The notes: generated from the sequence alone by a model not told the origin. Shown: positions 36,361 to 47,060, counted from the first letter of the stretch. The stretch: DNA of 64,000 bases from Phanerodontia chrysosporium (GCA_001910725.1 MJGA01000063.1:1-64000); one strand, 5' to 3'. A program made the numbers and translations.

Positions 36361-36790
36361 GTTGGGGGGACGGGGAGTATTGGCTCCTGAGTGAGCGCGA
36401 GAGAGATCGAGGGGCGAAGGGACTGGTTCGTGATCGGAGAGGACGGAGCCGAGCGATGTCTCGGGAGACGAGTGGTGGCTGCTGTCCGGGGGACTGCGGT
36501 CGGGAGTATTCGGGGTGGTGGCGGAAGCGCGGGCAAATTCTAGCCGTTGCACGAAATGAGGTCGTTCGAACTGTGTTTCTCGGTCGCTAGGCGGAACCGG
36601 GAGTAGCGGAGGGGCAGTCTCTCGATAAGGGCAGGGCTGCTGACTGCACTCCCTGGCTTCCCGAGACCCGTTGTTTTCCTCGACGTGGAGGTCAGCGGGA
36701 AGAGTGACGCCGTTCTCTGTGGTTCGCCCGAAGAAGTGCGGACAATTCGAACAGTCGAAATCCAGAGCGACAGAAGATGTATTTTATAAA

Positions 36791-37541
36791 CTAGTCGAAA
36801 TAACCAGCCTCGTACACAATGTTCAGCTGCCCTACGATACGGCGGAAGTTTCGCCTTAAACCGATGAACGGAATGTCACCAATTTGAGCGAGACCGAGCT
36901 CGTATTGGTGCCACTCCTTAAACGTGGTGGTGGGGGCGAGGCGGCTGAGCTCGGCGCGGATTTGGCGAAGTCGTTCGAGCAGGAGATGGAAGTGGTGGGC
37001 GTGGTCACTGTTGACGATGTGGAGCAGGTCGACTTCCTCGACGACCTTGAGACGCTTGATGGTGGCGTCGAGCTTGGGCGTGAAGATGCCGACGAGGTCG
37101 GTAGGGGAGTACTTCGGGATATCGATGCCGATGGGCTTGCGGGCGATGGGCTCGTACGTCGGGGCGGCGCTGAGGCGCTCTGCCAAACTGAGCTTCGAGG
37201 AGGAGGCGGCTACGGTGGCCTGGGCTTCTTGCGCCTCTCGTTGGCGCTGCTCGCGGATGCGGTTGCCTACGCGTTGTTCGGCCTCACGAGCCTCGCGAAC
37301 GGCGGTCCAGTTGATGGAGGGGACGGAGGGTGGAGGCTGGGGGAGCGTGGACACGTACTTGACGACCGCCTTGACTTTGCGGTCCGTCCACTTGACGGGG
37401 TTACCGGCCTCGCGACGACGTTGGAGGCGGTCGAAAATGTGTTGGGGGATGTGGTCCTTGAGCCGGACGTCTTTCGGCACTGTGAGGTAAGGACCTTAGC
37501 AACGTGCACGGAGTGAGCAGGCTGCTCGACTACGACGTACT
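36791..37541 (-). CDS. Gypsy copy 1 ORF1, extra protein upstream of gag; start codon made by splicing
   Basis: The ORF has no AUG of its own. Removing the intron 37540-37480 (donor GTACGT, acceptor CTCACAG) joins A at 37541 to TG at 37479-37478 and creates AUG followed by PKDVR, giving 229 aa and stop TAG. The protein is charged and mostly helical, with WTDRKVKAVVKYVSTLP, a Gln/Arg/Glu-rich helix, KPIGIDIPKYSPTDLVGIF and a conserved C-terminal third (TTTFKEWHQYELGLAQIGDI). There is no zinc knuckle, protease or transmembrane segment, so it is not an obvious env. It aligns along its whole length with copy 2's ORF1, with one 12-residue indel. I do not recognise a family. It ends in the same frame that later leads into gag. 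Confidence 0.8.
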
Positions 37542-37634
37542 CGCTTTAAACGGAGGGGATAAACTTTTTTAAACGGGTTTTGGGGGAGCGGTAGGGAAGG
37601 AATTGCCTAGGGCACCCAAGAGATCTCGACCTAA

Positions 37635-38329
37635 TGTCGCGGAGCTGGGGCTCAACGCTACACGAGGGAGGACGGATGGGGACGACGACGACTGGGCGCA
37701 GCGGAGCGAATCACGCGGCAACGAACTAACTTGTGCAGCTGTCCGTATTGACCAAGATATCATTAGCAGACTATTCTACTATACAAGCGAGGGCTTACCT
37801 GTCCGTATTGACCAAGAGGTCGAGATGACGGACAGGAGCGAGAGGTGCTACCTATATATACTACAGGAGTTCAGGGCAGGCTGTACGATTACCTAAGCTG
37901 ATGGGCAGTGCTCAGCATAGCCAGCGAGGCTGCGACGCGGGCTGCGCGGCGGGGCTGTGCTGGGGCTATGTCACGAGGCTGTGTCAGCTGGCAGTGTCTC
38001 GAGGCTGCGTCGGGCCGAGGCTGTATCATCAGGCTGATCAGCTCGGCGTGTCTCGGCGAGGGGAGTCATCAGGGATGACAGTGCCTCCTCGGCGATCCGG
38101 GGAACCGGTTGCAAGGCAGACCGGTGATCCGGGCAGTGTCTGAGCGCGCAGCGGGATGCGCTGGCGTCTAGGGGTGATGCGCCATCAGGGCGCTGGCGCT
38201 GAATGGCCAGGCGCTGAGTGTGGGCGGCTAGGACTCCAGACGGCGCGAGGGCTGCTCGCCCGTTGGATTAATCGAGGAAAATGGCCAAAAATCGGCGAAA
38301 AATAGGGCGACACCGTCACATCCGTGACA
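37635..38329 (-). repeat. Gypsy copy 1, 5' LTR with promoter and leader intron
   Basis: 695 bp. A TATATATA run at about 37852-37860 is the likely core promoter on the minus strand. An intron (GTAAGC to GGACAG) occupies 37798-37739 and is bounded by direct copies of TTGGTCAATACGGACAG. Confidence 0.93.
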
Positions 38330-38507
38330 ATAACCGTGCGATGAAGTTCTGCATGCTTTTCCGTTCCTTCAAAGTTACCACTGGCATTAGGTCTGGTTGG
38401 GGATGGTCGTCCCAGATGGGACGCTGGATACCCGTGGCTGCCTGCCACTGCTCCATGGTCCAAACTAGAGGGGCGTACGTGAGCACCTTGCGCCAGCTTG
38501 CACCCAT
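38330..38507 (-). pseudogene. Helicase B, severed 5' end of exon 1
   Basis: Starting at MGASWRK it parallels the start of helicase A (MGATWRT) and runs into the Gypsy insertion. Across the element, with one ATAAC copy removed, the frame continues into 30621. ATG 38507 is preferred over 38576 because the latter overlaps the TATATATA element near 38575-38585, the likely promoter. The exon now sits 7.7 kb from the rest. Confidence 0.85.
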
Positions 38508-38875
38508 TTTGCTGAGGTACGCCGGGCTCTCTCGTGAAGGTGGGAAGGGAAGCACAACCGACAGGTCTGTGGTCATATATATAAGGGTACGATGCTCGCA
38601 CCACCATCATTGTTGATCTGCTTCATGGGATTTAGTCAAACGAAAAAAAAAATCCCTGATTTTGATGAGACATCTTGGTTACTCCTATATCCTACTGGTT
38701 CATCCGTGCAAATAAGATCACTAGGCCTTGCACGCCATTGGTGACCATTGAGGCGCAGGGACGTGCTGCGAGCATCTCATTAGTGCGGTGATGCGTGCCT
38801 CACCAGAGCACTGGGCACCGAGCCGGAGCATAGGACACATCGCTTAGCCAGCAGCCGCGGGCGCCGAGCGCTGCA

Positions 38876-38952
38876 GTGGTCGCCAGAGGCGACCACGCGG
38901 ACTGGGCCTGCATGGGTACGTCACTATCGTGACGGCTGCCCATGGCGACCAC
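38876..38952. repeat. Two GTGGTCGCC palindromes upstream of the SIM gene
   Basis: Copies at 38876-38896 (GTGGTCGCC, AGA, GGCGACCAC) and 38933-38952 (left arm decayed), 57 bp apart. They lie 150-230 bp upstream of the ATG at 39107. Confidence 0.85.
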
Positions 38953-39106
38953 CTCCGTGCCTCTGATGGTACTCAGTCCGGCAACTTGCAGTGACATCTG
39001 ATAACGTTGACGCAGTAGACAATGGAATGAACGTTGATCGCGCCATATTCAAATTGGAGGAACATATAAAGCATTGGGGATACCTGCCGGACTCTGTGAG
39101 CTCGTC

Positions 39107-40044
39107 ATGGCTTCGCAACCCACGGCCCCTGCTACATTCAAATCTCAGCTCAAGAACCTCCTGACGCGAGAGAGAATCAGATATGTTCATTATAACGTGC
39201 TCTTGAAGAGAATTGTACGATGCAGCTGCTTTTCTATGACCATTGCTGATCTGCGTTTGTAGCGCGATGTGATTGCGGCGCACAGCGAAGACCCGGATGC
39301 TCAGGAGGTCGCTAGGCTGATGAGCACAAGGAATGGGTCTCCTTCTGGCGAGTTGCTCGCTGCCTGTGACTGGGTGTACAAGTTGCAGTTCCAGGAAAAC
39401 TCGAACTCCCATGGGGAAGAGGACTCCGATGACGGACGTGGGAGTGACTCTGACACTCAGATGTCCACAGAGGAGCTCATCAGTCACGAGCCTTCCACGC
39501 ATGCTTCCTCCAACGACGACGAGGACGACGAGGATGACGAGGACGAAGAACACGAAGTCGTTGACCTGACGCTGTCTAGCGACGACAATGTCGACGAGGG
39601 TGGAGTGCAGCACTCCGACCGCACGGATCGCCTCGTCATAGACCTCACTCTGCTGGGTGACGATGAAGACCCCAGCGTCGCCGTCCGTCGCTCCGAGGAG
39701 CGTTACTTGGCCGATCGCGCCCGCAAGGTCATCTCGGAGTTGATCTCCGACGGGCCGTGGAGCAACGGTTGGATCGCTGCGCGGAGATTCATTGTATGCA
39801 GATGCTGCTTATTTCTCAGCAAGGTCCACACTAATCAACAATGTATCCGCAGTCGAACTGTATGCACAAACACGGAGAGCCTGCCACCTTTGTTGGGCTT
39901 CTGCACCTTGTGGAACGTCATGACCTCCCGGAGCTGGCGGACTGCATGGAGGCCATGGGATACCAGGCCTTTGCCGACAACGAGACCTTCGTTGCTGCCC
40001 TTCAGATTCTCACTGCTAACGACGATTGTGATATCGCAGCATAA
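39107..40044 (+). CDS. Acidic protein with two SUMO-interaction-like motifs
   Basis: Exons 39107-39214, 39263-39793 and 39853-40044 join to 276 aa. A TATA-like ATATAAA lies about 40 bp upstream. The middle has a 20-residue Asp/Glu tract, then VVDLTLSSDD and VIDLTLLGDDED. These are two hydrophobic cores followed by acidic residues, the classic form of SUMO-interacting motifs. The N-terminal 75 residues and C-terminal 100 residues are helical and match nothing I know; the C-terminus has a conserved-looking EPATFVGLLHLVERHDL. A nuclear SUMO-dependent role is inference from the motifs only. It is flanked on both sides by palindrome pairs. Confidence 0.78.
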
Positions 40045-40120
40045 ACTACCTTTGTATCGTCATGTACATCAAATGGCTTTTGTATTGGCTGCATTGTCAT
40101 GAATAAATCGCTGCTCGGCA

Positions 40121-40230
40121 ATGGTCGCCAAGGGCGACCACCACGACGCGTGTGCACGGTTCTGTGGGTGCTGGCTGGGCAGAGGCGCTGAAGTGGGCTG
40201 CCGTGCGGGTGGACGCCAGTGGCGACCACT
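40121..40230. repeat. Two GTGGTCGCC palindromes downstream of the SIM gene
   Basis: Copies at 40121-40142 and 40208-40230, 87 bp apart. The left one is complete (TGGTCGCC, AAG, GGCGACCA). Confidence 0.87.
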
Positions 40231-40762
40231 CTCGCGGTGCGGCCACTCATCGACTACCTTCATCACTCTACTGTTAATCCCCAGCCAATCAATGATATTT
40301 ATGGCAGATTCTGTTCCAATTTAATTTCATTGCCATCATGGCAATGTCACAAGGGCAGGGTAGACTGGAATACTGCCCATTCTGCTGCCAAGTTCCCCGA
40401 TTTTGCCATGTCCAGCTTTACGCCTGTTGAAACGCTCTCAAGCTTAGAACACAGCTGTTTATGTCACCGCTAGGCCCATAGAAATCAGTGCACACATGTT
40501 ATTTCTAGCAAAGTTCAGACTCCGCCCACTAGTGGAATCGTGCCATTAGGCTTTGCCTTTCCTGGTACGTAGTTTGTTTAGCGTAGGTCACCTCCGCGTC
40601 GCTTAGGGTCGCGATGCCATGTCATCAATGCGACCCTTGATGGGCTCCATCTGCCTTTCATATATCTTTCCACTACCCTTCGTCAACACTGCCCATCGCC
40701 TCCATTTTTTTATCGGAAAGCTGCGCTCCACTTGTCGCTCCTTGTTAATCACAACCCAAATC

Positions 40763-41359
40763 ATGACACACCCTGCCGATAGCCTCCCAGACATGACCAT
40801 CGACTGGTGGCCGTCTGTAAGCGAAGGTATCACCAGTGCCAATGCCAGAGAACATGCAGCTGTCCTTACACGCATCCGACACACTCCCGTCCAATGGCGC
40901 GAAAAGTCAGAAGATGTCAAGTTCCGTCGCGGAACTGGTTTCCGCCGTCTCCGCATCGCTCACTGCCCAGAGCAGCAAGAGAATCACTTCGCATCTCTTT
41001 GCGACCCCGATGACGGATTGCTCAAGGTCGGCGACTTCATCTCCCTCTGGCACGGTTCGGGGGATACCTACAACGAGAACTACTGCTTGGGTGTTGGCCA
41101 GATCATCCAAGTCCACGCGCTGTGGCGTCGTCATGTCACCTTCACCGTTTTCGCCAATGTGCTCGAGAAGACCATCGGGTTCTACCTCACCATTCGGCGC
41201 TGCTACGTTACACTCCTTCCAGATCTCGCGGCCTGCTACCAGGAAGAACACCACATGTACTGGGAGTACATCGAAAATCCATCTGGCCTTGGACCTCTGC
41301 CGCTCATACCACCACCTCCCCGTGTCCAACCTTCGGTAACGTTCACCGACAGTCATTGA
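40763..41359 (+). CDS. Hypothetical 198-aa protein
   Basis: A single exon starts at ATG 40763 (MTHPADSLPDMTIDWW), with TATATC about 100 bp upstream at 40660. An upstream in-frame ATG at 40619 is less likely because the TATA lies inside that extension. Residues about 85-150 (GDFISLWHGSGDTYNENYC, then HVTFTVFANVLEKTIGFYL) look like a compact beta domain, and a Pro-rich tail follows. No family recognised. Composition is normal and the frame is clean. Confidence 0.65.
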   Translation: MTHPADSLPDMTIDWWPSVSEGITSANAREHAAVLTRIRHTPVQWREKSEDVKFRRGTGFRRLRIAHCPEQQENHFASLCDPDDGLLKVGDFISLWHGSGDTYNENYCLGVGQIIQVHALWRRHVTFTVFANVLEKTIGFYLTIRRCYVTLLPDLAACYQEEHHMYWEYIENPSGLGPLPLIPPPPRVQPSVTFTDSH

Positions 41360-42143
41360 ATTCCCCGTTCACCTCCTACCCCAAATTCAAAGTTGCAACG
41401 CTGCACCCTTCTTGGTCACTTCTTCCCATTCTTTTCAACTCCTAAAACCATCCGTTGCCCAACCACATCCCCTCCCAAGTGACAGTTCCCTGTGCTCCCT
41501 GGTCAAAGTTGCATAAGGACGATGAACCATTCAACGAGCAGTCAGCGGGGAGGAGGGGAAGACAGACTTGGCTGAATATTTGCTCGGACGCATCGGACTT
41601 TACTTGACGCATCGGACTGTCGGACCTTTTAGCACCATTATTCCAGAAAGCTGTGGAAGCAGAAGATCGAACCCTCTCTGAGACTTCATATTTACTTGTT
41701 CGCGTTTTGAAGGCATGTCGTAAAACTAGAATACAATAATGTCTGCAAGCACGTATCCCAGCTCTGAGTGTCCATAGTTAGACCTGATAACCGAACTGTG
41801 TCCAGCTCCACGACGTAGCAGTTACTAAGCCAGTTCTACCATTACTGATACATCTCTGAACATTAATGAAATGGAACTCGGAATAGCCTCTCACACTCTT
41901 ATACATTCAAGATCGATGTCGGTTCACCTCTTGTACATGTATACCTACGAGCAACACTGCTCGTCGAGTCTGCGCGGGCCCAGACTCAACCACTAGACCT
42001 GCACTGTATTTGATTCTTGCACACTATTTCTGTCCACTTGAGCCTCTGCGAGAGCATGCGAAACGGGTGATGTATTGAAAAAACAAAAAATAACAAAAAC
42101 AAAAAAAACGATCATTGAAGGAAGGCGCGCGCCGCATCTCCGA
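41360..42143. other. Intergenic, convergent 3' flanks
   Basis: A/T-richer DNA between two convergent genes, with an A-rich run at 42080-42107. No gene or palindrome seen. Confidence 0.5.
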
Positions 42144-43056
42144 CTACTCCTTTCTCTGCCGCTTTTTCGCCCGCCTTTCCTCGCTACCCGCGGTGTTTTC
42201 GTTGGACCCAGTCGCCAGTGAACCCATGGCCTTCTTTCCTTTCGCGGGGTTCGGGTTGACTGCTGGCCTGTGGGCGTCGAAGTTCTCGAACGCATCTGCG
42301 AGTCGGTCAAACTTCTCCCTGATCGCGGTTTGCACATCGCGGAATTGACTGATCTCGCCGGCGATCAACTTGCCGAGGGCTCTGATCGTGTCGGTCATGC
42401 GCTCGATGGCCACTTCGAGAACGATGACACCAGTCTCGAGGCCTGCTTCGGTGTTGAGGTCCATGCTCGCTTGCGGAGCCTCCAACTGTGGCTCGTCATC
42501 GGAGTCGATGACGGAACTTGTCTTCGGCGGCATGGCAGCTTTGCCCTTCGCGTCTGCCGGCTTCGCAATCCGCGGGCGCATTCCGCTCACGGCAACCCCG
42601 TTCACGGTGCAGAGACGCTTGTGGAGAGCGCACTCCGTGCAGGTCTTTGCACGACCAGACCGCCACGAGCAGTCGATGCCGTGCCTCCGGCAGGTGTCGC
42701 ATGCCGTCGGCTTCGACGACTCCGCCTGCACGTCTGCCTTTGCTTTCGCTGCCTCCTCCGCCTTGGCCTTTGCCTCCTCCGCCTTGGCCTTTGCCTCCTC
42801 CGCCTTGACCTTTGCCTCCTCCGCCGCGATCTTCTGTGCAGCCAAGTCGCGCTTCCGCTCCTCGGCCAAGCGAAGCTCCTTCCGCTTCTGCTCCAGCTGT
42901 GCGCGGAGCTCTGCCAGCCTGCGCTGCTTCTCCGACAAATCGACGGCCGAAGCCTCCAAGCCGCGGACAGCTGGTGGAAGTAGGTTATTGGTGACCCTAT
43001 ATTGCGCATTTCAGACATTTCCCACCTATGGGCTTGAGTTCGTTTGAAGGCGACAT
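42144..43056 (-). CDS. Coiled-coil/Zn2Cys6-pattern protein Z1 (island five-gene family)
   Basis: Exon 1 43056-43026 (31 nt) and exon 2 42970-42144 join at phase 1 to 285 aa. It starts MSPSNELKPI, followed by about 90 residues of Ala/Glu/Lys coiled coil with a 7-residue AEEAKAK repeat. Residues about 108-138 give C-x2-C-x6-C-x9-C-x2-C-x6-C, the exact spacing of a fungal Zn2Cys6 DNA-binding cluster, but placed mid-protein. The C-terminal half has a helical region (IERMTDTIRALGKLI) and ends in a basic nuclear-type tail (RRAKKRQRKE). DNA binding is inferred from the cysteine spacing. It shares its promoter module and exon plan with Z2-Z5. Confidence 0.82.
42756..42826 (-). repeat. Coiled-coil-coding tandem repeat in Z1
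   Basis: Three near-identical units of about 21 bp (CTCCGCCTTGGCCTTTGCCTC type in plus reading, given here only as composition: Ala-Glu-Glu-Ala-Lys-x-Lys per unit). Confidence 0.75.
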
Positions 43057-43104
43057 GGTGGGGGCGAAGGAGGATACAGGCGCAAGTAACTGAGCAGGGA
43101 AATG

Positions 43105-43182
43105 TTAAATATTCCGACACTTGTACCCCTGGCACCTTATCCGAACCCCAGAAACCTCGAAAAAACTCCGCTGTTTTGGGGG
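43105..43182 (-). promoter_or_regulatory. Shared promoter module of Z1
   Basis: On the minus strand, 5' to 3': CCCCCAAAA, about 30 nt, TGGGGTTC, then GGTGCCAGGGGTAC, then GGAATATTTAA as TATA element. The TATA is 49 bp from the ATG. The same order and wording recur before Z2-Z5. Confidence 0.82.
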
Positions 43183-45074
43183 AGTCACCAGTTCCTTGGG
43201 GTGGACATGTCATTGAATCACCTCACCTACAGTCCTGTCATGGGACATAAAGGGATGCAGTGTGGCTGCTGTTGACGTGCCTGCATCGTTTCGCAAACGT
43301 TCAATCCACTGTCATGTATTAAACGTGCTTTTTATCACACAAGCACATTTTCCAAGAGGTTACATAACAACTGAAGGGCGAAGGGCTTAGAGTGGCATAC
43401 GAGAGCTCCGTAGATGCAATGTGCATATGTTGTGCAGCCAGCATGGTTACATGAGAGGTATACAACAGATGATGATTACTCATATTATTCATGTTACTCA
43501 TATTACTCATACATTACTCGTACATTTAACCAGGAATGATATGATACATTTAAAAGTAAGTACACCTGTTCTGACTGTTTCTTATTCCTGCTTCTTTGCC
43601 CCTCTCGCTTCCTTACATACTCTGCCCGCGACCCCTAATACTACTCCTCATGAACTCGTCATTGACCGATCCCAACCTGCTCTAGGCTTGGCATGCCTGT
43701 GACTACCTACACCTCAATCTGACGGCTCACGCGTGTGCCGCGCTCTGACGCACGCGACAATCACGATGTTGTAGTGATAGTTATATTGTATCGCATTGCC
43801 CTGAGTTTTGCGTTGGTCCGGACCCTCACTAGGCCTCACTTCTGACCCCACGAAGCGCAGCAAAGTGAACTCTTGTCAAATATCAATGAAGGCATGTGAA
43901 TGAAGCATTATGAGGTGGCAGATAAAAAGAGGTTCAAGGTATGCTTTTGTCCAAGATAGACATGAGCAAGAGAATACAGAACGACTAGATGAAAAGTCAG
44001 GGATAAACTCATGGCATGGGGCATTATATAAACTTGTTTCACGGTGTAGCTCCAGTATCGCACTCAAACTGCAGAAACACTATAGACCGTGTATATAACC
44101 AGTTTGTATCTGGTGAGATGCTACCCATCAAAAGGTAAGTACAAACCTTGGATATGTGACCAGAGGGCATCTGTGACTTTTATTCAGACTCAAAGTTGGC
44201 ACATGCATTTCATATATTGAATTCAACGTCTTTAGGTGCATCTGCAGTAATGAGAGCAGGTCAACGTATATTATATAGGGGCTTTGTGCTCCTGTGCACC
44301 GCATACCCCTTCAACTAATTGTTCTTTCATCAGGAAGAGCTAGCGATCAACATTCTCGCGGAGTCAGGCAGAGGTCACTACTGGACACAGTGAAACAAGA
44401 GACAGGATGGAGAACCGGAGTTCGGCAGTCAGATGGCAATTGGCTTCAGCCTTTCAGCTTTGACTGCACCCTTGGAGGGCTGCATTGCCTGTACTTCGGA
44501 GTCAGAGATACGGAGAAGCGGCGGGGTTTAAGCCCATACAGAAATAGTGTGAAGTGACAAAGCAAAGTCAAGAAGGTATAAGGGGGACCTAAGGGATATT
44601 CGAACTGAAGCTACAAGTGATAGCACGGGAGGTTATGTATTAACGAGTCCAAAGTTTGTGGAGATGGGCGGAGATGTACAGCATGTCATGCTATTAATCT
44701 GGGAATGCTCAGGAACAGAGGGGGTAAAGGCTTGTGAAATAATAAAGGCATGCGATGAACCAAGTCCTTAGCAACCGACGGAGTTCGTAAATCCGAATGT
44801 CCAGGATAACTGGAAAGTCGACAACTTCCTACAAACTCCGGATGCACTCCAGGAGCGGAGATGAGCTCGGAGTTTGGCACCATGACAACACTGTCCGGCT
44901 CTATCATGTGGAGAGACGCAAGCCATCAGTTGGGTTCAATTGCCCATTGTTCACACTGCCTATCAATCATCTGGCACTTGAGGCTTCATTCCAAAATACC
45001 AGGGTGCGCAGCAAACGTGTAGCATTGATGATGATATGAATACAAAAAAAACAAGAGGCAGAGAGCAGGCAGGC
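43183..45074. other. Long non-coding stretch between Z1 and Z2
   Basis: A/T-rich, with a degenerate ATTACTCAT microsatellite at 43473-43520. A plus-strand frame of 87 codons at 44294-44557 follows a TATATTATATAG sequence but has no recognisable content. No gene supported and no palindrome seen. Confidence 0.45.
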
Positions 45075-45904
45075 CTACGTCTCGGTCCTCGCCTTCTTCC
45101 TCGCCGGACCTGCGACCTTGTCATCGCTTTCGCCTTCCTCCCACTCCGCCAACTCCTGCTTGAACTGCTCGACCGCCTCGTCGTGCTCCTTTTGATCGCG
45201 AGGCCACTCCGAGTTTTCCACGTGGAGGGGCTGGATCTCGCGCGCGACCTTCGCAAGTGGAATTTCGTTGACTTCATGATCGGTCTCCGAGTCCTCGGAC
45301 TCGTAGGCCGAGTCTTCCAGGCCCTCGAACAAGGCGTCGGCGTTCTTGCCCATCTTGCGGGCGAAGACCTTGGTGATGTTCGTGGCGCTCTTCACCTGGT
45401 CTACGAAGTCGTTCCCGATGGAGGTGATGGTGCGAGTGAGGCGGTCGATTGCCTCGACGAACTCCTGGGAGGGTGTGTCCGCAGCGGAGACTGAGCCGCA
45501 TTCCTGCTCAGAGCGCGGAGGTTGGGGGGCGGGGCTGGCGGAAGCCTGAGTGGCTGGCTCGATCTCGAGGTCGTACTCCGACGGCGGAGCAGTGTGCATC
45601 GACATATCGCCTGCTGCACTCGCGCTCTCAGACTGAGCAGCGAGCAGGGGATCCACCGACCTCTCCGCAAGGAAACTTTCCTGCTGCTCCGCCCCTTTCA
45701 GCTGCAACTCCGCCTCTTCCCGCCTCAGCTCCTCCTCCAGCTCTTGCAACTCCCTCTGTTTCCTCATCAAGTCCTCAACTTCTTGGCGGGCGGCAGCGTA
45801 TTTCGCCTCCGCTTGCATGGCTTCTGTTGTATGTTAACTCCAGACTGTAGGACATGGAAACTCGTCCACTCACCCTGCTCGAGGGCGAGTTGTTCTTCGG
45901 TCAT
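45075..45904 (-). CDS. Coiled-coil protein Z2 (island five-gene family)
   Basis: Exon 1 45904-45874 (31 nt) and exon 2 45823-45075 join at phase 1 to 259 aa. It starts MTEEQLALEQ. Residues about 10-55 are a Glu/Leu/Arg coiled coil (RKQRELQELEEELRREEAEL). The middle is Ser/Pro-rich with one Cys, so the zinc cluster of Z1 and Z4 is missing. A second helical region begins FVEAIDRLTRTITSIGNDFV, parallel to those of Z1, Z3 and Z5. The end GPARKKARTET is a short basic tail. Function unknown; hetero-oligomerisation with the zinc-bearing members is a guess. Confidence 0.8.
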
Positions 45905-45956
45905 GGTGGTCGTAGAGAAGAAAGAGGGGATGCCAGACCAGCGCGAATCTGTTGAA

Positions 45957-46025
45957 CTAAATATTATCCAGGTAGCACCCCTGGCACCCCTCTGCGGTAT
46001 CAGAACCCCGGAAGATCACTTGGGG
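45957..46025 (-). promoter_or_regulatory. Shared promoter module of Z2
   Basis: Minus strand: CCCCAAG, about 8 nt, CCGGGGTTCTGA, then GGGGTGCCAGGGGTGC, then GATAATATTTAG. The TATA-like end is 53 bp from the ATG. Confidence 0.82.
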
Positions 46026-46318
46026 AAAAAACATGCATTGAGGGCAACTTAAATATTAAGCGAGCATTTTCATCAAGCGTGTTCACCGCATGACCTATCA
46101 CGATCACCAGCCATGCCTGAGCAGCCACAAGGCTGAATCGCTGTTTTGTCCTTCAAATGTTTTCAGTGTACACTCCGCAACTCCACTGCGACGTGCACCT
46201 CACATGTTAAGGCGAACTTAATTTGACGGCGAGTACTCAGGCAGGTCTGCAACGAAGCGAGGATTGTATAGCATGGACTAATTTTACAAAACAAAAAAAA
46301 CAACAAACGGCGGACCGC

Positions 46319-47023
46319 CTAGTCCTCCTCCCTAGCCCTCTTCCTCGACCCTTCGCCCAGGGAGTCGTCGGACTCGTGCAGCCGTTTGCGGGCCAGGTCG
46401 GCGCTCCAGTCTGGGTCGACCAAAGCGGTGTAGACGGCCTCCGCATGTCCGTCGATGTTTGCCAACATCTGCGTCATGGTGAGGTTGTATTCCTTCACCG
46501 CAGTGATCGCCTTCTTGCTGATCGCCTCGATGGCCTCCGTGAGCCGCTCGATGGACTTCGCCGCGTCGCTGAGCGCGGCCTCCTCAGGCGGCTGCTTGAC
46601 CTCCGCTGCGTTCGTCGTCTCTGAGATTGGGCCGGCGGAGATGTGCTCCGCCGTCGCCGAGGGCGCCAACGATGGAGCCTTCACCTCTCTCGGGGCCTGT
46701 GGGGCCTGTGAGGCCGGGCGCACTGATGGCGCCGCTGAGGCGGTCAGGGCATCTTGACCCTTCGCCTCCTGGTTAGCGGCTGGCCGTGCCGGCTGCACCT
46801 TCGCTGCTCCCGACAACTCCGCACTCTTCCGCTGTCCGGGGACACTCGCCCGCCCGCCCTTCTCCCTCTGCTTCGGCGTTGCCTTCACCGGCACAGATGC
46901 CCCTCGCCCGAGGGTCTCATCCGCGCGACGTGCTGGGGGAACGTCGATCAGCACGACGAGCTCATTGAACGAGGTGTGGCAAAACGTACCCTGGGAAGTG
47001 GTGTTCTTGCTGCTGGTCGACAT
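46319..47023 (-). CDS. Protein Z3 (island five-gene family)
   Basis: Exon 1 47023-46990 (34 nt) and exon 2 46932-46319 join at phase 1 to 215 aa. The 57-nt intron is also open in frame, so an unspliced form could be translated; the intron is favoured because all four paralogues have one here. The start is MSTSSKNTTSQ. There is no clear N-terminal coiled coil; instead an Ala/Pro/Ser-rich half is followed by the family's helical C-terminal domain (SIERLTEAIEAISKKAITAV) and a basic-acidic end (SRKRAREED). No cysteine cluster. Confidence 0.75.
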   Translation of the reverse strand: MSTSSKNTTSQGTFCHTSFNELVVLIDVPPARRADETLGRGASVPVKATPKQREKGGRASVPGQRKSAELSGAAKVQPARPAANQEAKGQDALTASAAPSVRPASQAPQAPREVKAPSLAPSATAEHISAGPISETTNAAEVKQPPEEAALSDAAKSIERLTEAIEAISKKAITAVKEYNLTMTQMLANIDGHAEAVYTALVDPDWSADLARKRLHESDDSLGEGSRKRAREED

Positions 47024-47060
47024 GGCGGTTCTGTCCAGCCCTCCAACCGGCCAAGCTTGG

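Larger units (their letters stand above)
30627..38329 (-). mobile_element. Full-length Ty3/Gypsy chromovirus-type retrotransposon, copy 1
   Basis: The 7703-bp element has identical-length 695-bp LTRs and a perfect ATAAC duplication at 30622-30626 and 38330-38334. By eye the LTRs differ at about three positions, so the insertion is recent. Order on the coding strand: 5' LTR, leader with two introns, ORF1, gag, pol with C-terminal chromodomain, polypurine tract (AGGAGGGGGG), 3' LTR. It is inserted in the first exon of helicase B in the same orientation. Gag and pol each carry a 1-nt deletion in a C run relative to copy 2. Confidence 0.96.

Noticed and set aside
38505..38576. ATG at 38576 as the start of helicase B
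   Set aside because: It falls within the TATATATA element, and helicase A begins at the position equivalent to 38507.
44294..44557. 87-codon plus-strand frame after a TATA-like sequence
   Set aside because: No domain, no family resemblance and short length, in an A/T-rich stretch.
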